Shown: positions 39,969 through 49,137 of the stretch, piece after piece
How the letters are laid out: each line of letters starts with the position of its first letter
How positions within the stretch are numbered: position 1 is the first letter of the stretch
NCBI RefSeq assembly: GCF_009569385.1
Contig: NZ_WBOF01000001.1
Coordinates: 1,612,001-1,676,000 of the forward strand
Reading direction: 5' to 3'
Length of the DNA stretch: 64,000 nucleotides
Source: Streptomyces kaniharaensis
GTDB taxonomy: Bacteria; Actinomycetota; Actinomycetes; Streptomycetales; Streptomycetaceae
Program-made: the position numbers and the translations under genes
The notes under the pieces: generated by a model
Told to the model about the DNA's origin: nothing
The model's database searches: none
What the model saw: the letters and a program-made list of their open reading frames with translations, nothing else

Positions 39969-40646
39969 CTAGCCGAGCCGCCCGGTGGCCTGCTGGTACT
40001 CCTGCAGGTGCTTCCAGCGCACCGAGCGCATGCCGACGACGTCCCCCTCGGACACGTCGAAGTCCTCGTCCAGGAACATCACCGCCAGGATGATGAAGCC
40101 GATCAGCCAACGCCGCGTCAGCCGCCACATGTTGGGGCGCATGACGCCCTTGCGGCGCACCACCCGCATGGCCAGGATCCCCTTGCCCACACTGAAGCCG
40201 GTGAGCCGGGCGAGCACCACCTGGTTGAGGAAGGAGACGAGCAGGCCGACGCCCAGGAACGCCACCCAGAACGGCACCACCCCGATGCCGCCGCCGTGCT
40301 GGGCGGCGTGGCCGGCCGCGTGCACGGCGGGCTTGGCCTCGCGCGCGGCGTCGGTGGCGACGGCGGCGGCGAAGCCTGCGCTGAGGGCGAGGAAGAAGTC
40401 GAGCACGATCGCCAGGAAGCGCCGCCCGGCGTACGCCTCCTCGGGGCACGGCGGCGGCTCGGGCTGCGCGTACGGCTGCTGGTAGCCCTGCGGCGGGTAC
40501 GGCTGCGGCTGCTGCTGGTACCCCTGCGCCGGGTACGGCTGCGGCTGAGGCTGCTGCGCGTACGGGTTGGGACCATAGCCGTACTGCTGCTGCGGCGGCT
40601 GCTGCCCGTAGTACGGCTGCTGCGGCTGCGGATAGCCCTGTGCCAT
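39969..40646 (-). CDS. RDD family membrane protein with Pro/Gln/Tyr-rich N-terminus
   Basis: 225-aa protein. Residues 1-70 are a low-complexity P/Q/Y/G repeat region ('YPQPQQPYYGQQPPQQQYGY' type), which is likely disordered and cytoplasmic. The RDD domain follows ('GRRFLAIVLDFFLALSAGFA', 'FWVAFLGVGLLVSFLNQVVL', 'TGFSVGKGILAMRVVRRKG'), with about three transmembrane segments. ATG at 40646 after a GGGGGAG site. Transport or assembly role unknown. Confidence 0.87.
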   Translation of the reverse strand: MAQGYPQPQQPYYGQQPPQQQYGYGPNPYAQQPQPQPYPAQGYQQQPQPYPPQGYQQPYAQPEPPPCPEEAYAGRRFLAIVLDFFLALSAGFAAAVATDAAREAKPAVHAAGHAAQHGGGIGVVPFWVAFLGVGLLVSFLNQVVLARLTGFSVGKGILAMRVVRRKGVMRPNMWRLTRRWLIGFIILAVMFLDEDFDVSEGDVVGMRSVRWKHLQEYQQATGRLG

Positions 40647-40750
40647 GCGCTCCCCCGTGAGCTGTCGATCAAGAACAGCCCCGCATCCTACCCACAGCCC
40701 GGAGCGGGAGGTCGGCCCGTCCGACTTCCCGCTCCGCGGCGCACGCCCGG

Positions 40751-43700
40751 CTACTCCCAGGGCAGCGGCGGCGCCGTCCGGGCCGGGGTCCGGTCGAGCG
40801 CGGCGAGGGCGATCCGCACGCCCTCGGCCAGCTGCGGGTCCTCCCCCGCGGCCCACTGGTGCGGCGCGATCGGCACCTCGACGTCCGGGTCGACGCCGTG
40901 GTTCTCCACGCCCCAGCCGTAGTTCTCCAGCCAGAACGCGTACTTGGGCTGGGTGACCAGGGTGCCGTCGACCAGCCGGTAGCGGCTGTCGATGCCGATC
41001 ACGCCGCCCCACGTCCGGGTGCCGACCACCGGGCCGAGCTTGAGCGCCTGGATCGCGGCGTTGACGATGTCGCCGTCCGAACCGGAGTACTCGTTGGCGA
41101 GCGCGACGACGGGCCCGCGCGGGGCGTCGCCGGGGTAGGGCACCGGGCTGGCGATGTCCCGGGCGACGTCCCAGCCGACGATCCGGCGGGCCAGCTTCTC
41201 GATCACCAGCTGCGAGGTGTGGCCGCCGCGGTTCTCCCGGATGTCGACGATCACGCCTTCCTTGGCCATCTCCGAGCGCAGGTCGCGGTGGATCTGCGCC
41301 CAGCCGGTGGTCTGCATGTCGGGGATGTGCAGGTAGCCGAGCCGCCCGCCGGACAGCTCGCGCGTCTCGGCCCGGCGCCCGGCCACCCAGTCGTGGTAGC
41401 GCAGCGGCTCCTCGTCGGCGAGCGGGACGACCACCGGGTGGCGCTGGTCGGTGCCGTCCTTGCCGGCCACCGTGAGCTCGACGGGCTGCCCGGCGGTGCC
41501 GGCCAGCAGCGGCGCCGGGCCGGTGACCGGGTCGACCGGGCGGCCGTTGACGGCGAGGACCGCGTCCCCGGGGCGGATCGCCGCGCCGGGCGCGGCCAGC
41601 GGCGAGCGGGCCCGCGGGTCGGAGGACTCGCCCGGCAGGATCCGGGCGATCCGCCACAGGTCGCCGTCCTTGACCAGGTCGGCGCCGAGCAGGCCCTGCC
41701 GCCGCGCGGGCTCGGTGTGCGGGCCGTACGGCACCACGTAGGCGTGCGAGGTGCCGAGTTCGCCGTGCACCTCCCAGAGCAGGTCGATCAGGTCGTCGTG
41801 CGAGCCGACCCGCTCGACCAGCGGCCGGTAGCGGTCCAGGACACCGGCCCAGTCGACGCCGGAGAGGTCCGGGCGCCAGAAGTTGTCGCGCATCAGCCGG
41901 CCGTTCTCGGCGTACATCTGGCGCCACTCGGCGGCCGGGTCGATGGTCACCCGCAGCCGGGCGAGGTCGACGGCCGTCTCGTCGTCCTCGCCGCCCGCCT
42001 TGTGGTCGGCGGGGACGATCCGCAGCTCGCCCTCGTCCAGGACCGCCAGCCGGGTGCCGTCCCCGCTGACCGCGAACCCGTCCAGGCCGTCCACGAGTTG
42101 CTCGGCGCGGCGCTTCCTCAGGTCGAACCGCTCCAGCGTGGGCCGGGGCCGCTCGTCCTCCAACGAGGCCGCCTCGTCACCGAGTTCGCCCAGCAGCGGG
42201 ACCCTCGTCCACAGCACGCCGTCCTTGCCCGCCCGGAGGCTGCCGAACCGGCCGCCCTCGACCGGGAACGGGACGATCCGGTCGGCGATGCCGTCCAGGT
42301 CGACCCTGGTCACCGGCGGGGCCTCGGCGGCGCCCTCCTCGCCGTCCGCCTTCTTGCCGCGCGGCTCGTCGTCCTCGCCGCCGGGCGCCCGCCCGGCGCG
42401 CTGCGGGCCGAACGGGGACGGCGTGTCGGCGGCCAGCGTGATCAGGTACGGGCGGCAGCCGTTGGGGAACGACAGGTCGAAGACGTGCGAGTCGTAGACC
42501 GGGTCGAAGTTGCGGATCGACAGGAACGCCAGGTACCGGCCGTCCACGGTGAAGGCCGGCGAGGTGTCGACGAAGCGCTGCTGGGTGACCTCGCTGACCG
42601 TCCGGGTGGCCAGGTTGGCCAGCACGATCTGGCGCAGCGACCAGGCGCCGGTGCCCGGCACCGGGCGCGACCAGGCCAGCCAGGCCGAGTCGGGGCTGAA
42701 CGCCAGCCCGCTGACCTCGCCGTCGGTGCTGCGGGCCAGCTCGTGCACGGCGCCGTCGGCGAGCGTCACCAGCAGCACCCGGCCGTCGTGCACGCCCAGC
42801 GCCGCCTGCTTGCCGTCCGGGGAGACCACCAGGGAGTTGACCCGGCCGAGCCGCCCGGCCGCCAGCCGGCGCCGCTCGGCGCCCTGCACCGCCGGGGCGA
42901 ACTCCAGCCCGTCCTCGCCCTCGGCGTCCGACACCCACAGCACGCCCTGCGCGCCGTCCTCGCCCGGCACCACCCGGGCCAGCCGGCTGCGCACGCCCGG
43001 CGTCTCGTCCAGCACCCGGGCCGGGCCCTCGCGGTGGGTCAGCCAGTGCACGCCGCCGCGCACCACGACGGCGCTGGCCCGGCCGGTGCGGTCCGGGGCG
43101 ACGCTCTCCAGCCAGTGCGCGGCCGTCACCGGGCGGGGGCGGCGGCCGGTGCGGGGCCCGGCCAGCCGGACGTCCAGGCGGCGCGGCTCGGCGTCCTCCG
43201 CCAGGCCGTCCAGCAGCCACAGGTCGCCGGCCCGGTGCCAGACCACCCGGGCGCCGTCGGAGGCCGCATTGCGGGCGTAGAAGCCGTCCGGGGAGGTGGT
43301 GTGGCGGCGCAGGTCCGAGCCGTCGGGGAGGCTGGAGTACAGCTCGCCGACGCCCTCGTGGTCGGAGAGGAAGGCGATCCTGCCGCCGTGCCCGCCTTGC
43401 CCGCCGTCAGGACCGGCCACCCACAGGGGCGAGGAGAGCTGGCCGTCGAGGTCCTCGTGGATCCGGGCGAACTCGTCCAGGCCGATCCACAGCTTGCCCG
43501 CCCGGCCGCCCCGGTAGCGCTTCCACCAGGCCGGCTCGCGGTTGTTGACGGTGCTCAGCAGCACCCTGTCGCCGCCCGGCTCGAACGCCAGCCCGCCGAC
43601 CGGCCCGTACGGCAGCCGCACCGGCTCGCCGCCGTCCAGCGGCACCGCGTGCGCCCAGGTGCGGCGCAGGGTGGCCTGCCCGGCGGTGGTGGTGGCGATC

Positions 43701-44020
43701 GGGCGCCCGTCGGCGGTCCAGCCCTGGAGCTGGGTCTGGTCGCTGCCCCAGTGGGTGAGCCGCCGGGACGGGCCGCCGTCCACCGGCACGACGTGCACCT
43801 CGGGCGCGCCGTCCCGGGTGGAGGTGAAGGCGATGTGCCGTCCGTCCGGGGAGAACCGCGGGTGGTGGACGGGCAGGTGATCGGCCGTCAGGCGCCAGGC
43901 CCGGCCCCCGTCCAGCGGCGCGAGCCAGACGTCGTTCTCGGCGACGAAGGTGACCAGGTCACCGTGCAGATGAGGGTGGCGCAGATACGCGCCCGCGAAG
44001 GTGCTGAGGGGTTCCGTCAC
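40751..44020 (-). CDS. Tricorn protease homologue (S41 family)
   Basis: 1089-aa cytosolic peptidase. The N-terminal two-thirds form WD40-like propellers ('HPRFSPDGRHIAFTSTRDG', 'GLAFSPDSAWLAWSRP'), then a PDZ domain ('GDAVLAVNGRPVDPVTG') and a C-terminal S41 catalytic domain. The tricorn catalytic set is conserved in order and spacing: S758-H759 ('GTSHAYV'), S981-D982 ('EYSGSDGDI') and E1039 ('VENHG'). Tricorn trims oligopeptides released by the proteasome, and a PAC2 protein elsewhere in the window fits a proteasome-bearing actinomycete. GTG start at 44020. Confidence 0.93.
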   Translation of the reverse strand: MTEPLSTFAGAYLRHPHLHGDLVTFVAENDVWLAPLDGGRAWRLTADHLPVHHPRFSPDGRHIAFTSTRDGAPEVHVVPVDGGPSRRLTHWGSDQTQLQGWTADGRPIATTTAGQATLRRTWAHAVPLDGGEPVRLPYGPVGGLAFEPGGDRVLLSTVNNREPAWWKRYRGGRAGKLWIGLDEFARIHEDLDGQLSSPLWVAGPDGGQGGHGGRIAFLSDHEGVGELYSSLPDGSDLRRHTTSPDGFYARNAASDGARVVWHRAGDLWLLDGLAEDAEPRRLDVRLAGPRTGRRPRPVTAAHWLESVAPDRTGRASAVVVRGGVHWLTHREGPARVLDETPGVRSRLARVVPGEDGAQGVLWVSDAEGEDGLEFAPAVQGAERRRLAAGRLGRVNSLVVSPDGKQAALGVHDGRVLLVTLADGAVHELARSTDGEVSGLAFSPDSAWLAWSRPVPGTGAWSLRQIVLANLATRTVSEVTQQRFVDTSPAFTVDGRYLAFLSIRNFDPVYDSHVFDLSFPNGCRPYLITLAADTPSPFGPQRAGRAPGGEDDEPRGKKADGEEGAAEAPPVTRVDLDGIADRIVPFPVEGGRFGSLRAGKDGVLWTRVPLLGELGDEAASLEDERPRPTLERFDLRKRRAEQLVDGLDGFAVSGDGTRLAVLDEGELRIVPADHKAGGEDDETAVDLARLRVTIDPAAEWRQMYAENGRLMRDNFWRPDLSGVDWAGVLDRYRPLVERVGSHDDLIDLLWEVHGELGTSHAYVVPYGPHTEPARRQGLLGADLVKDGDLWRIARILPGESSDPRARSPLAAPGAAIRPGDAVLAVNGRPVDPVTGPAPLLAGTAGQPVELTVAGKDGTDQRHPVVVPLADEEPLRYHDWVAGRRAETRELSGGRLGYLHIPDMQTTGWAQIHRDLRSEMAKEGVIVDIRENRGGHTSQLVIEKLARRIVGWDVARDIASPVPYPGDAPRGPVVALANEYSGSDGDIVNAAIQALKLGPVVGTRTWGGVIGIDSRYRLVDGTLVTQPKYAFWLENYGWGVENHGVDPDVEVPIAPHQWAAGEDPQLAEGVRIALAALDRTPARTAPPLPWE

Positions 44021-44106
44021 GCGGCCAGCGTAAGCACGTGTGCGCACGAGATGCGCGGCTTTTCCCGGACTCTCACCCCCGCCGTCGTCGGCCCCGGCGC
44101 CCGCCG

Positions 44107-44856
44107 TCAGGCCCAGCGGCCGGTGCGACCCAGCAGCAGCGCCCCGGCGGCCACCCCGGCGGTGGAGGTGCGCAGCACCGACGCGCCCAGCCGGTAGGGC
44201 CTGGCGCCCGCCTCGGCGAAGACGGCCAGCTCCTCCGGGGACACGCCGCCCTCGGGGCCGACCACCAGCACGATGTCCCCGGCCGGCGGCAGCGCGGCCA
44301 GCGCCAGCGGCTCGGCGCCCTCCTCGTGCAGGACGGCGGCGAAGGCGGCCCCGGCCAGGAGGGGCGCCAGCTGGCGCGTGGTCATCAGTTCGCGCACCTC
44401 GGGGAAGCGCAGCCGGCGGGACTGCTTGCCCGCCTCCCGGGCGGTGGCCCGCCACTTGGCGAGCGCCTTGGCGCCCCGGTCGCCCTTCCACTGGGTGATG
44501 CAGCGCGAGGCGGCCCACGGGATCACCACGTCCACGCCGACCTCGGTCATGGTCTCCACGGCCAGCTCGCCGCGGTCGCCCTTGGGCAGCGCCTGGACGA
44601 CGACGATCCGCGGCGCCGGCTCCGGCTCGCGGCGGACGGCGGCCACCGCCACGTCGATCGCGTCCTTGCCGAGCACCTCCGCGACCGTCCCGTCCACGCC
44701 GAGCCCCAGCCCGTCGGCCAGGGTCACCGCCTCGCCGGGCTCCAGCCGCTTCACCGCCGCGGCGTGCCGCCCCTCCGGCCCGTCCAGCCGCACCACGGCC
44801 CCGGGCGCGGCGGCGGCGAGGCGCCCGGTCTCGACGACGAACACGGGGGCGGTCAT
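44107..44856 (-). CDS. rsmE: 16S rRNA (uracil-1498-N3)-methyltransferase RsmE
   Basis: 249-aa SPOUT methyltransferase. The PUA-like N-terminus 'MTAPVFVVETGRL' precedes the trefoil-knot domain with 'VLVVGPEGGVSPEELAVF' and 'YRLGASVLRTSTAGVAAGAL', the SAM site. 'IPWAASRCITQWKGDRGAKA' and 'KWRATAREAGKQSRRLRFPE' are diagnostic RsmE blocks. The ATG at 44856 has GGAGG upstream. It follows dnaJ, as in many actinobacteria. Confidence 0.95.
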   Translation of the reverse strand: MTAPVFVVETGRLAAAAPGAVVRLDGPEGRHAAAVKRLEPGEAVTLADGLGLGVDGTVAEVLGKDAIDVAVAAVRREPEPAPRIVVVQALPKGDRGELAVETMTEVGVDVVIPWAASRCITQWKGDRGAKALAKWRATAREAGKQSRRLRFPEVRELMTTRQLAPLLAGAAFAAVLHEEGAEPLALAALPPAGDIVLVVGPEGGVSPEELAVFAEAGARPYRLGASVLRTSTAGVAAGALLLGRTGRWA

Positions 44857-44911
44857 GCGGGGAACCTCCGGCTGACGGGGCGGGACGCCCACGCGAAAGG
44901 GGAACGCGAAA

Positions 44912-44938
44912 GGGTGCCGGAGCGGATCTCCGGCACCC
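44912..44938 (-). terminator. Hairpin between dnaJ and rsmE
   Basis: Perfect 11-bp stem GGGTGCCGGAG / CTCCGGCACCC with a 5-nt loop, 14 nt past the dnaJ stop on the minus strand and followed there by TTT. It may end or attenuate the hrcA-dnaJ transcript before rsmE. Confidence 0.6.
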
Positions 44939-44952
44939 CTGCGCGGTGACGG

Positions 44953-46095
44953 CTACCGGCCGTTGAACGCGTCCTTCAGGCGCGAGAACAGGCCCTGCTG
45001 GCCCGGCGCGAACTGGCCGGCCGGCCGCTCCTCGCCGCGCATCACCGCGAGCCGGCGCAGCAGCTCCTCCTGCTCGGCGTCGAGCTTGGTGGGCGTCTGC
45101 ACCTCGACGTGCACTATCAGGTCGCCCCGGCCGCCCCCGCGCAGGTGCGTGATGCCGCGGCCGTGCAGCGGGATCGACTGGCCGGACTGGGTGCCGGGCC
45201 GGATGTCGAGCTCCTCCAGCCCGTCCAGGGTCTGCAGCGGCACCTGGGTGCCGAGCGCGGCCGCCGTCATCGGGATGGTGACGGTGCAGTGCAGGTCGTC
45301 CCCGCGCCGCTGGAAGACGGCGTGCGAGGTCTCGGCGATCTCGACGTACAGGTCGCCGGCCGGGCCGCCGCCGGGGCCGACCTCGCCCTCGCCGGCCAGC
45401 TGGATCCGGGTGCCGTTGTCGACACCGGCCGGGATCTTGACGGTCAGGGTGCGGCGGGCGCGGACCCGGCCGTCGCCGGCGCACTCCGGGCACGGCGTCG
45501 GCACGACGGTGCCGAAGCCCTGGCACTGCGGGCAGGGGCGGGAGGTCATGACCTGGCCCAGGAAGGACCGGGTGACCTGGGAGACCTCGCCCTTGCCGCG
45601 GCACATGTCACAGGTCTGCGCGGAGGTGCCGGGCGCCGCGCCCTCGCCGCTGCAGGTGGTGCAGGTGACGGCCGTGTCGACCTGGAGTTCCTTGGTGGTG
45701 CCGAAGGCGGCCTCCTCCAGGGTGATCTCCAGCCGGATCATGGCGTCCTGGCCGCGGCGGGTGCGCGAGCGCGGCCCGCGCTGGCCGGCCGCGGCGCCGA
45801 AGAAGGCGTCCATGATGTCGGAGAAGCCGAAGCCCGCCGCGCCGGCGCCGAAGCCGCCCGCGCCACCGCCGCCGCTCGGCGACAGCGGGTCGCCGCCGAG
45901 GTCGTAGACCTGGCGCTTCTGCGGATCGGAGAGCACCTCGTAGGCGGCGTTGATCTCCTTGAACCGCTCCTGCGTCTTCGGGTCCGGGTTGACGTCCGGG
46001 TGCAGTTCGCGTGCCAGGCGCCGGAACGCCTTCTTGATCTCGTCCTGCCCCGCATCCCGTCGGACGCCGAGTACCGCGTAGTAGTCCGTGGCCAC
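44953..46095 (-). CDS. dnaJ: Molecular chaperone DnaJ
   Basis: 380-aa type I J-protein. The J domain ('DYYAVLGVRRDAGQDEIKKA', 'ARELHPDVNPD' with HPD) is followed by a Gly/Phe region, four CxxCxGxG-type zinc repeats ('CTTCSGEGA', 'CDMCRGKGE', 'CPQCQGFGT', 'CPECAGDGR'), and the substrate-binding C-terminus. GTG start at 46095. Pairs with hrcA upstream; this is the HrcA-linked copy typical of actinobacteria, separate from the dnaK operon. Confidence 0.95.
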   Translation of the reverse strand: MATDYYAVLGVRRDAGQDEIKKAFRRLARELHPDVNPDPKTQERFKEINAAYEVLSDPQKRQVYDLGGDPLSPSGGGGAGGFGAGAAGFGFSDIMDAFFGAAAGQRGPRSRTRRGQDAMIRLEITLEEAAFGTTKELQVDTAVTCTTCSGEGAAPGTSAQTCDMCRGKGEVSQVTRSFLGQVMTSRPCPQCQGFGTVVPTPCPECAGDGRVRARRTLTVKIPAGVDNGTRIQLAGEGEVGPGGGPAGDLYVEIAETSHAVFQRRGDDLHCTVTIPMTAAALGTQVPLQTLDGLEELDIRPGTQSGQSIPLHGRGITHLRGGGRGDLIVHVEVQTPTKLDAEQEELLRRLAVMRGEERPAGQFAPGQQGLFSRLKDAFNGR

Positions 46096-46171
46096 CTAAT
46101 GCTCCGCTTGTTCCGCCTGTAGTAGTGCTGCGACTGGACACCGCCGTCACCCGTGTGACGGCGGCCTGTTG

Positions 46172-47206
46172 CTACGACTCGGCCAGGATCTGGCCCACGT
46201 ACCGCGCCACCGCTCGCACCGCCCCCATTGTGCCCGGGTAGTCCATCCGGGTCGGACCGATCACACCCAGTTTGGCCACGCTCTCGTCGCCCGAACCGTA
46301 GCCGACCGACACCACCGAGGTGGAATTCAGCCCCTCGTAGGCGTTCTCCCGCCCGATCCGGACCGTCATCGCGGCGTCCGTGGTCTCACCCAGGAGGCGG
46401 AGCAGGATGACCTGCTCCTCCAGCGCCTCGAGGACCGGCTGGATGGTGAGCGGGAAGTCGTGGCCGAAGCGGGTCAGGTTGGCCGTGCCGGCCAGCATGA
46501 TCCGCTCCTCGTTCTGCTCGGCGAGCGCCTCGAACAGCGTGGCGAGGACCGTGTTGACGGCCGGCCGGTCGATCTGCTCGAACATCGCCGGAAGCTCCTC
46601 CAGCACCGCCGGGACGTCCGGCAGGCGCAGACCGACGGCCCGCGCGTTGATCCGGGCCCGCAGGTCCGCCAGGACGATCTCGCCGATCGTGCCCGGGCAG
46701 TCGACCGTCCGCTGCTCGACCCGGCCGGTGTTGGTGATCAGGACCAGCATCACCTTGGCCGGGGCCAGCGCGACCAGCTCGATGTGCCGCACGGTGGACC
46801 GGGTCAGCGAGGGGTACTGCACCACGGCGACCTGCCGGGTGAGCTGGGCGAGCAGCCGCACGGTACGGGCGACCACGTCGTCCAGGTCGACCGCGCCGTC
46901 CAGGAAGTGCCGGATCGCCCGGCGCTCGGGGGCGCTCATCGGCTTGACCTCGGCGAGCTTGTCGACGAACAGGCGGTACCCCTTGTCGGTGGGGATGCGC
47001 CCGGCGCTGGTGTGCGGCTGGTGGATGTACCCCTCGTCCTCCAGCGCCGCCATGTCGTTGCGGACGGTGGCCGGGGACACGCCGAGGTTGTGCCGTTCCA
47101 CCAGGGCCTTGGAGCCGACCGGCTCCTCGGTGCCCACGTAGTCCTGGACGATCGCGCGCAGGACGGCCAGCTTGCGGTCGTCCAGCTGGCGGACCTCACC
47201 GGCCAT
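46172..47206 (-). CDS. hrcA: Heat-inducible transcription repressor HrcA
   Basis: 344-aa repressor of CIRCE-controlled chaperone genes. The winged helix reads '[20 protein letters not shown]' and '[20 protein letters not shown]'; '[20 protein letters not shown]' is strongly conserved. The ATG at 47206 has GGAGGT upstream; a frame start at 47248 is less likely. A CIRCE element lies 113 nt upstream, indicating autorepression released by heat, with dnaJ co-expressed. Confidence 0.95.
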   Translation of the reverse strand: MAGEVRQLDDRKLAVLRAIVQDYVGTEEPVGSKALVERHNLGVSPATVRNDMAALEDEGYIHQPHTSAGRIPTDKGYRLFVDKLAEVKPMSAPERRAIRHFLDGAVDLDDVVARTVRLLAQLTRQVAVVQYPSLTRSTVRHIELVALAPAKVMLVLITNTGRVEQRTVDCPGTIGEIVLADLRARINARAVGLRLPDVPAVLEELPAMFEQIDRPAVNTVLATLFEALAEQNEERIMLAGTANLTRFGHDFPLTIQPVLEALEEQVILLRLLGETTDAAMTVRIGRENAYEGLNSTSVVSVGYGSGDESVAKLGVIGPTRMDYPGTMGAVRAVARYVGQILAES

Positions 47207-47256
47207 GGGGCACGCACCTCCGTCTTCGCACGTTGTCCGTTGTGACATGTGTCCGT

Positions 47257-47281
47257 ACCGCGCAGTTCGTCACTGCGCGGT
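47257..47281 (-). promoter_or_regulatory. Hairpin in the hrcA leader
   Basis: Perfect 10-bp inverted repeat ACCGCGCAGT-tcgtc-ACTGCGCGGT lies between the CIRCE element and the hrcA start, so it should be present in the hrcA mRNA leader. It could affect stability or give temperature-sensitive folding. Confidence 0.45.
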
Positions 47282-47318
47282 CACGCATGCTGCGGGCCGC
47301 TCCGGGAGGACCCCGGCT

Positions 47319-47345
47319 TTGGCACTCGGAACACACGAGTGCCAG
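47319..47345. promoter_or_regulatory. CIRCE element (HrcA operator)
   Basis: TTGGCACTC-N9-GAGTGCCAG matches the CIRCE pattern TTAGCACTC-N9-GAGTGCTAA in layout and in the core of both arms, with exactly nine spacer bases and 8 of 9 paired positions. It lies between hrcA (minus) and the htpX homologue (plus), so HrcA could regulate one or both. Confidence 0.88.
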
Positions 47346-47493
47346 AACCGTACCTGCCAGTGTACGGCCCGGGTCCGACGGCAGGAACGGCGCGGCAGGG
47401 GTGATCCTGCCCGCAGTTCCCGGCGCCGGGGTGGTGCCGCGGACCCGTCCGGGTGGCAGCATCGAAAGCGGACGGCGAATGGAGGAGCAAGCG

Positions 47494-48414
47494 ATGTCGA
47501 GCTCGGGCCAGCACACCCGTTTCGCGCCCGACCGGGGCCTCACCGGCCGGATGGTCGGGACCATGTTCGTGATCGGGTTGCTGTACGTCGGCTTCACCGG
47601 CCTGCTGATCGCGCTGCTGCGCGGGGCCTGGCCGCTGATCGTGCTGATTTCCGGCGGGCTCTTCGTGGCCCAGTTCTGGTTCAGCGACAAGATCACCGAA
47701 CGGGCGATGGGGGCCCGCCCGGTGACCCCGCAGGAGTACCCGCAGCTGCACGGCACCGTCGACCGGCTCTGCGCCCTCGCCGACATGCCCAAGCCCCGGG
47801 TGGCGGTCGCCAACAGCGACATGCCGAACGCCTTCGCCACCGGCCGCAACCCGCAGAAGGCCGTGGTGTGCGTCACCACCGGGCTGCTGCGGCGGCTGGA
47901 ACCCGAGGAACTGGAGGGCGTGCTCGCGCACGAGCTCTCGCACGTCGCCCACCGGGACGTCGCGGTGATGACCATCGCCGGGTTCCTCGGCGTGCTCGCC
48001 GGGGCCATGACCCGGATCGCGATGTACGGCGGATTCCTGGGCGGCGGGCGCAACAACAACGACCAGAACGCGGCCATCGCCGCCCTGGTCATCCCGCTGG
48101 TGTCGATGGTGGTCTACGCGATCAGCTTCCTGCTCACCCGGCTGCTCTCCCGCTACCGGGAACTCGCCGCCGACCGCGCCGCCGCCCAGCTCACCGGCCG
48201 GCCCAGCGCGCTCGCCTCCGCCCTCACCAAGGTCACCGGGCAGATCGCCGCCATCCCCACCAAGGACCTGCGCCAGGCCCAGCCCTACAACGCCTTCTAC
48301 TTCGCCCCGGCGCTGAGCGCCCGGGACACCGCCTCCCAGCTGCTCTCCACCCACCCGACGCTGGAGAAGCGGCTGGAGCAGCTGGCCAGGATCTCCGCCG
48401 AGCTCGGCCGCTGA
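47494..48414 (+). CDS. htpX: Membrane zinc metalloprotease HtpX (M48)
   Basis: 306-aa membrane protease of the HtpX family for quality control of membrane proteins. Two N-terminal transmembrane segments ('MFVIGLLYVGFTGLLIALL', 'PLIVLISGGLFVAQFW') precede the zinc motif 'LAHELSHVAHRD' (H146, E147, H150), and 'RYRELAADRAAA' supplies the third ligand. 'ATGRNPQKAVVCVTTGLL' is a conserved HtpX block. The ATG at 47494 has GGAGGAG upstream. The CIRCE element lies 149 nt before the start, and pspAB follows. Confidence 0.93.
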   Translation: MSSSGQHTRFAPDRGLTGRMVGTMFVIGLLYVGFTGLLIALLRGAWPLIVLISGGLFVAQFWFSDKITERAMGARPVTPQEYPQLHGTVDRLCALADMPKPRVAVANSDMPNAFATGRNPQKAVVCVTTGLLRRLEPEELEGVLAHELSHVAHRDVAVMTIAGFLGVLAGAMTRIAMYGGFLGGGRNNNDQNAAIAALVIPLVSMVVYAISFLLTRLLSRYRELAADRAAAQLTGRPSALASALTKVTGQIAAIPTKDLRQAQPYNAFYFAPALSARDTASQLLSTHPTLEKRLEQLARISAELGR

Positions 48415-48489
48415 CTCCCGCCCCGGACACGACGCTCCGGACCCGACTCCGGACGCGATTCCAGACGTGAAGGAACCGAAAGGAACACC

Positions 48490-49092
48490 GTGGGATTCCT
48501 GGACGCCCTGTTCGGCCGAACCAAGCCCGTCAGGCCCGACCTCGACCAGCTGTTCGGCGTGCCCTCGGCCGCCCTCACCCTGGAGGCCGGGGCCGGGTTC
48601 ACGCCCACCGGGCTCGGCTCGGTGTGCTTCGCGGCCGTCGAGGGCGCCGCGTTCGGCCAGGTCGCGCAGCAGGTGCGGGAGCTGCTGGACGCCGACACCG
48701 AGCGCGGCGGCGTCCCGGTGGAGGCGTCCAAGGACGGCTACGGCTACTCGTGGCTGCTCGCCCGGCACACCCCCGAGGAGCTGCCGGAACTGGTCAACGA
48801 CCTGCACGCGGTCAACAGCGAGCTGGAGGCGAACGGCTTCGGGCCGCAGCTGCTCTGCTCGCTGGTCGGCTTCCATCGAAGCGAGGGGGGCCGCGACGCG
48901 CAGGGGCAGTCGCTGGCGCTCGTCTACCTGTACAAGCGCGGCACGTTCTACCCGTTCGCGCCGATGCCCGGCGGCGGGGAGCGGCGCAACAGCCCGCTGG
49001 AGCTGGAGATCAACGCGATGCTGGGGAACGACCTGCGGCTGGAGAAGGACCTCGGCCGCTGGTTCCCGGTCTGGGGTGCGCCGGGCCTCTGA
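48490..49092 (+). CDS. pspAB: PspA-associated protein PspAB
   Basis: 200-aa protein matching the actinobacterial PspAB family: 'GFLDALFGRTKP' at the start, 'YGYSWLLARHTPEELPELVN', 'CSLVGFHRSEG', and 'LVYLYKRGTFYPFAPMPGGG'. PspAB is linked with PspA and HtpX in envelope stress, and here it follows htpX by 75 nt. PspA itself is not in this window. GTG at 48490 after an AAGGA site. Confidence 0.88.
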   Translation: MGFLDALFGRTKPVRPDLDQLFGVPSAALTLEAGAGFTPTGLGSVCFAAVEGAAFGQVAQQVRELLDADTERGGVPVEASKDGYGYSWLLARHTPEELPELVNDLHAVNSELEANGFGPQLLCSLVGFHRSEGGRDAQGQSLALVYLYKRGTFYPFAPMPGGGERRNSPLELEINAMLGNDLRLEKDLGRWFPVWGAPGL

Positions 49093-49137
49093 CGGTCCGT
49101 CCGCCCGTTCGGGATGTCACTGCCTATAGTCACCGGC

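Noticed and set aside
40859..44197. 1112-aa open frame antisense to the tricorn homologue
   Set aside because: Composition follows the complement of the sense codons; the sense strand has the complete tricorn catalytic set.
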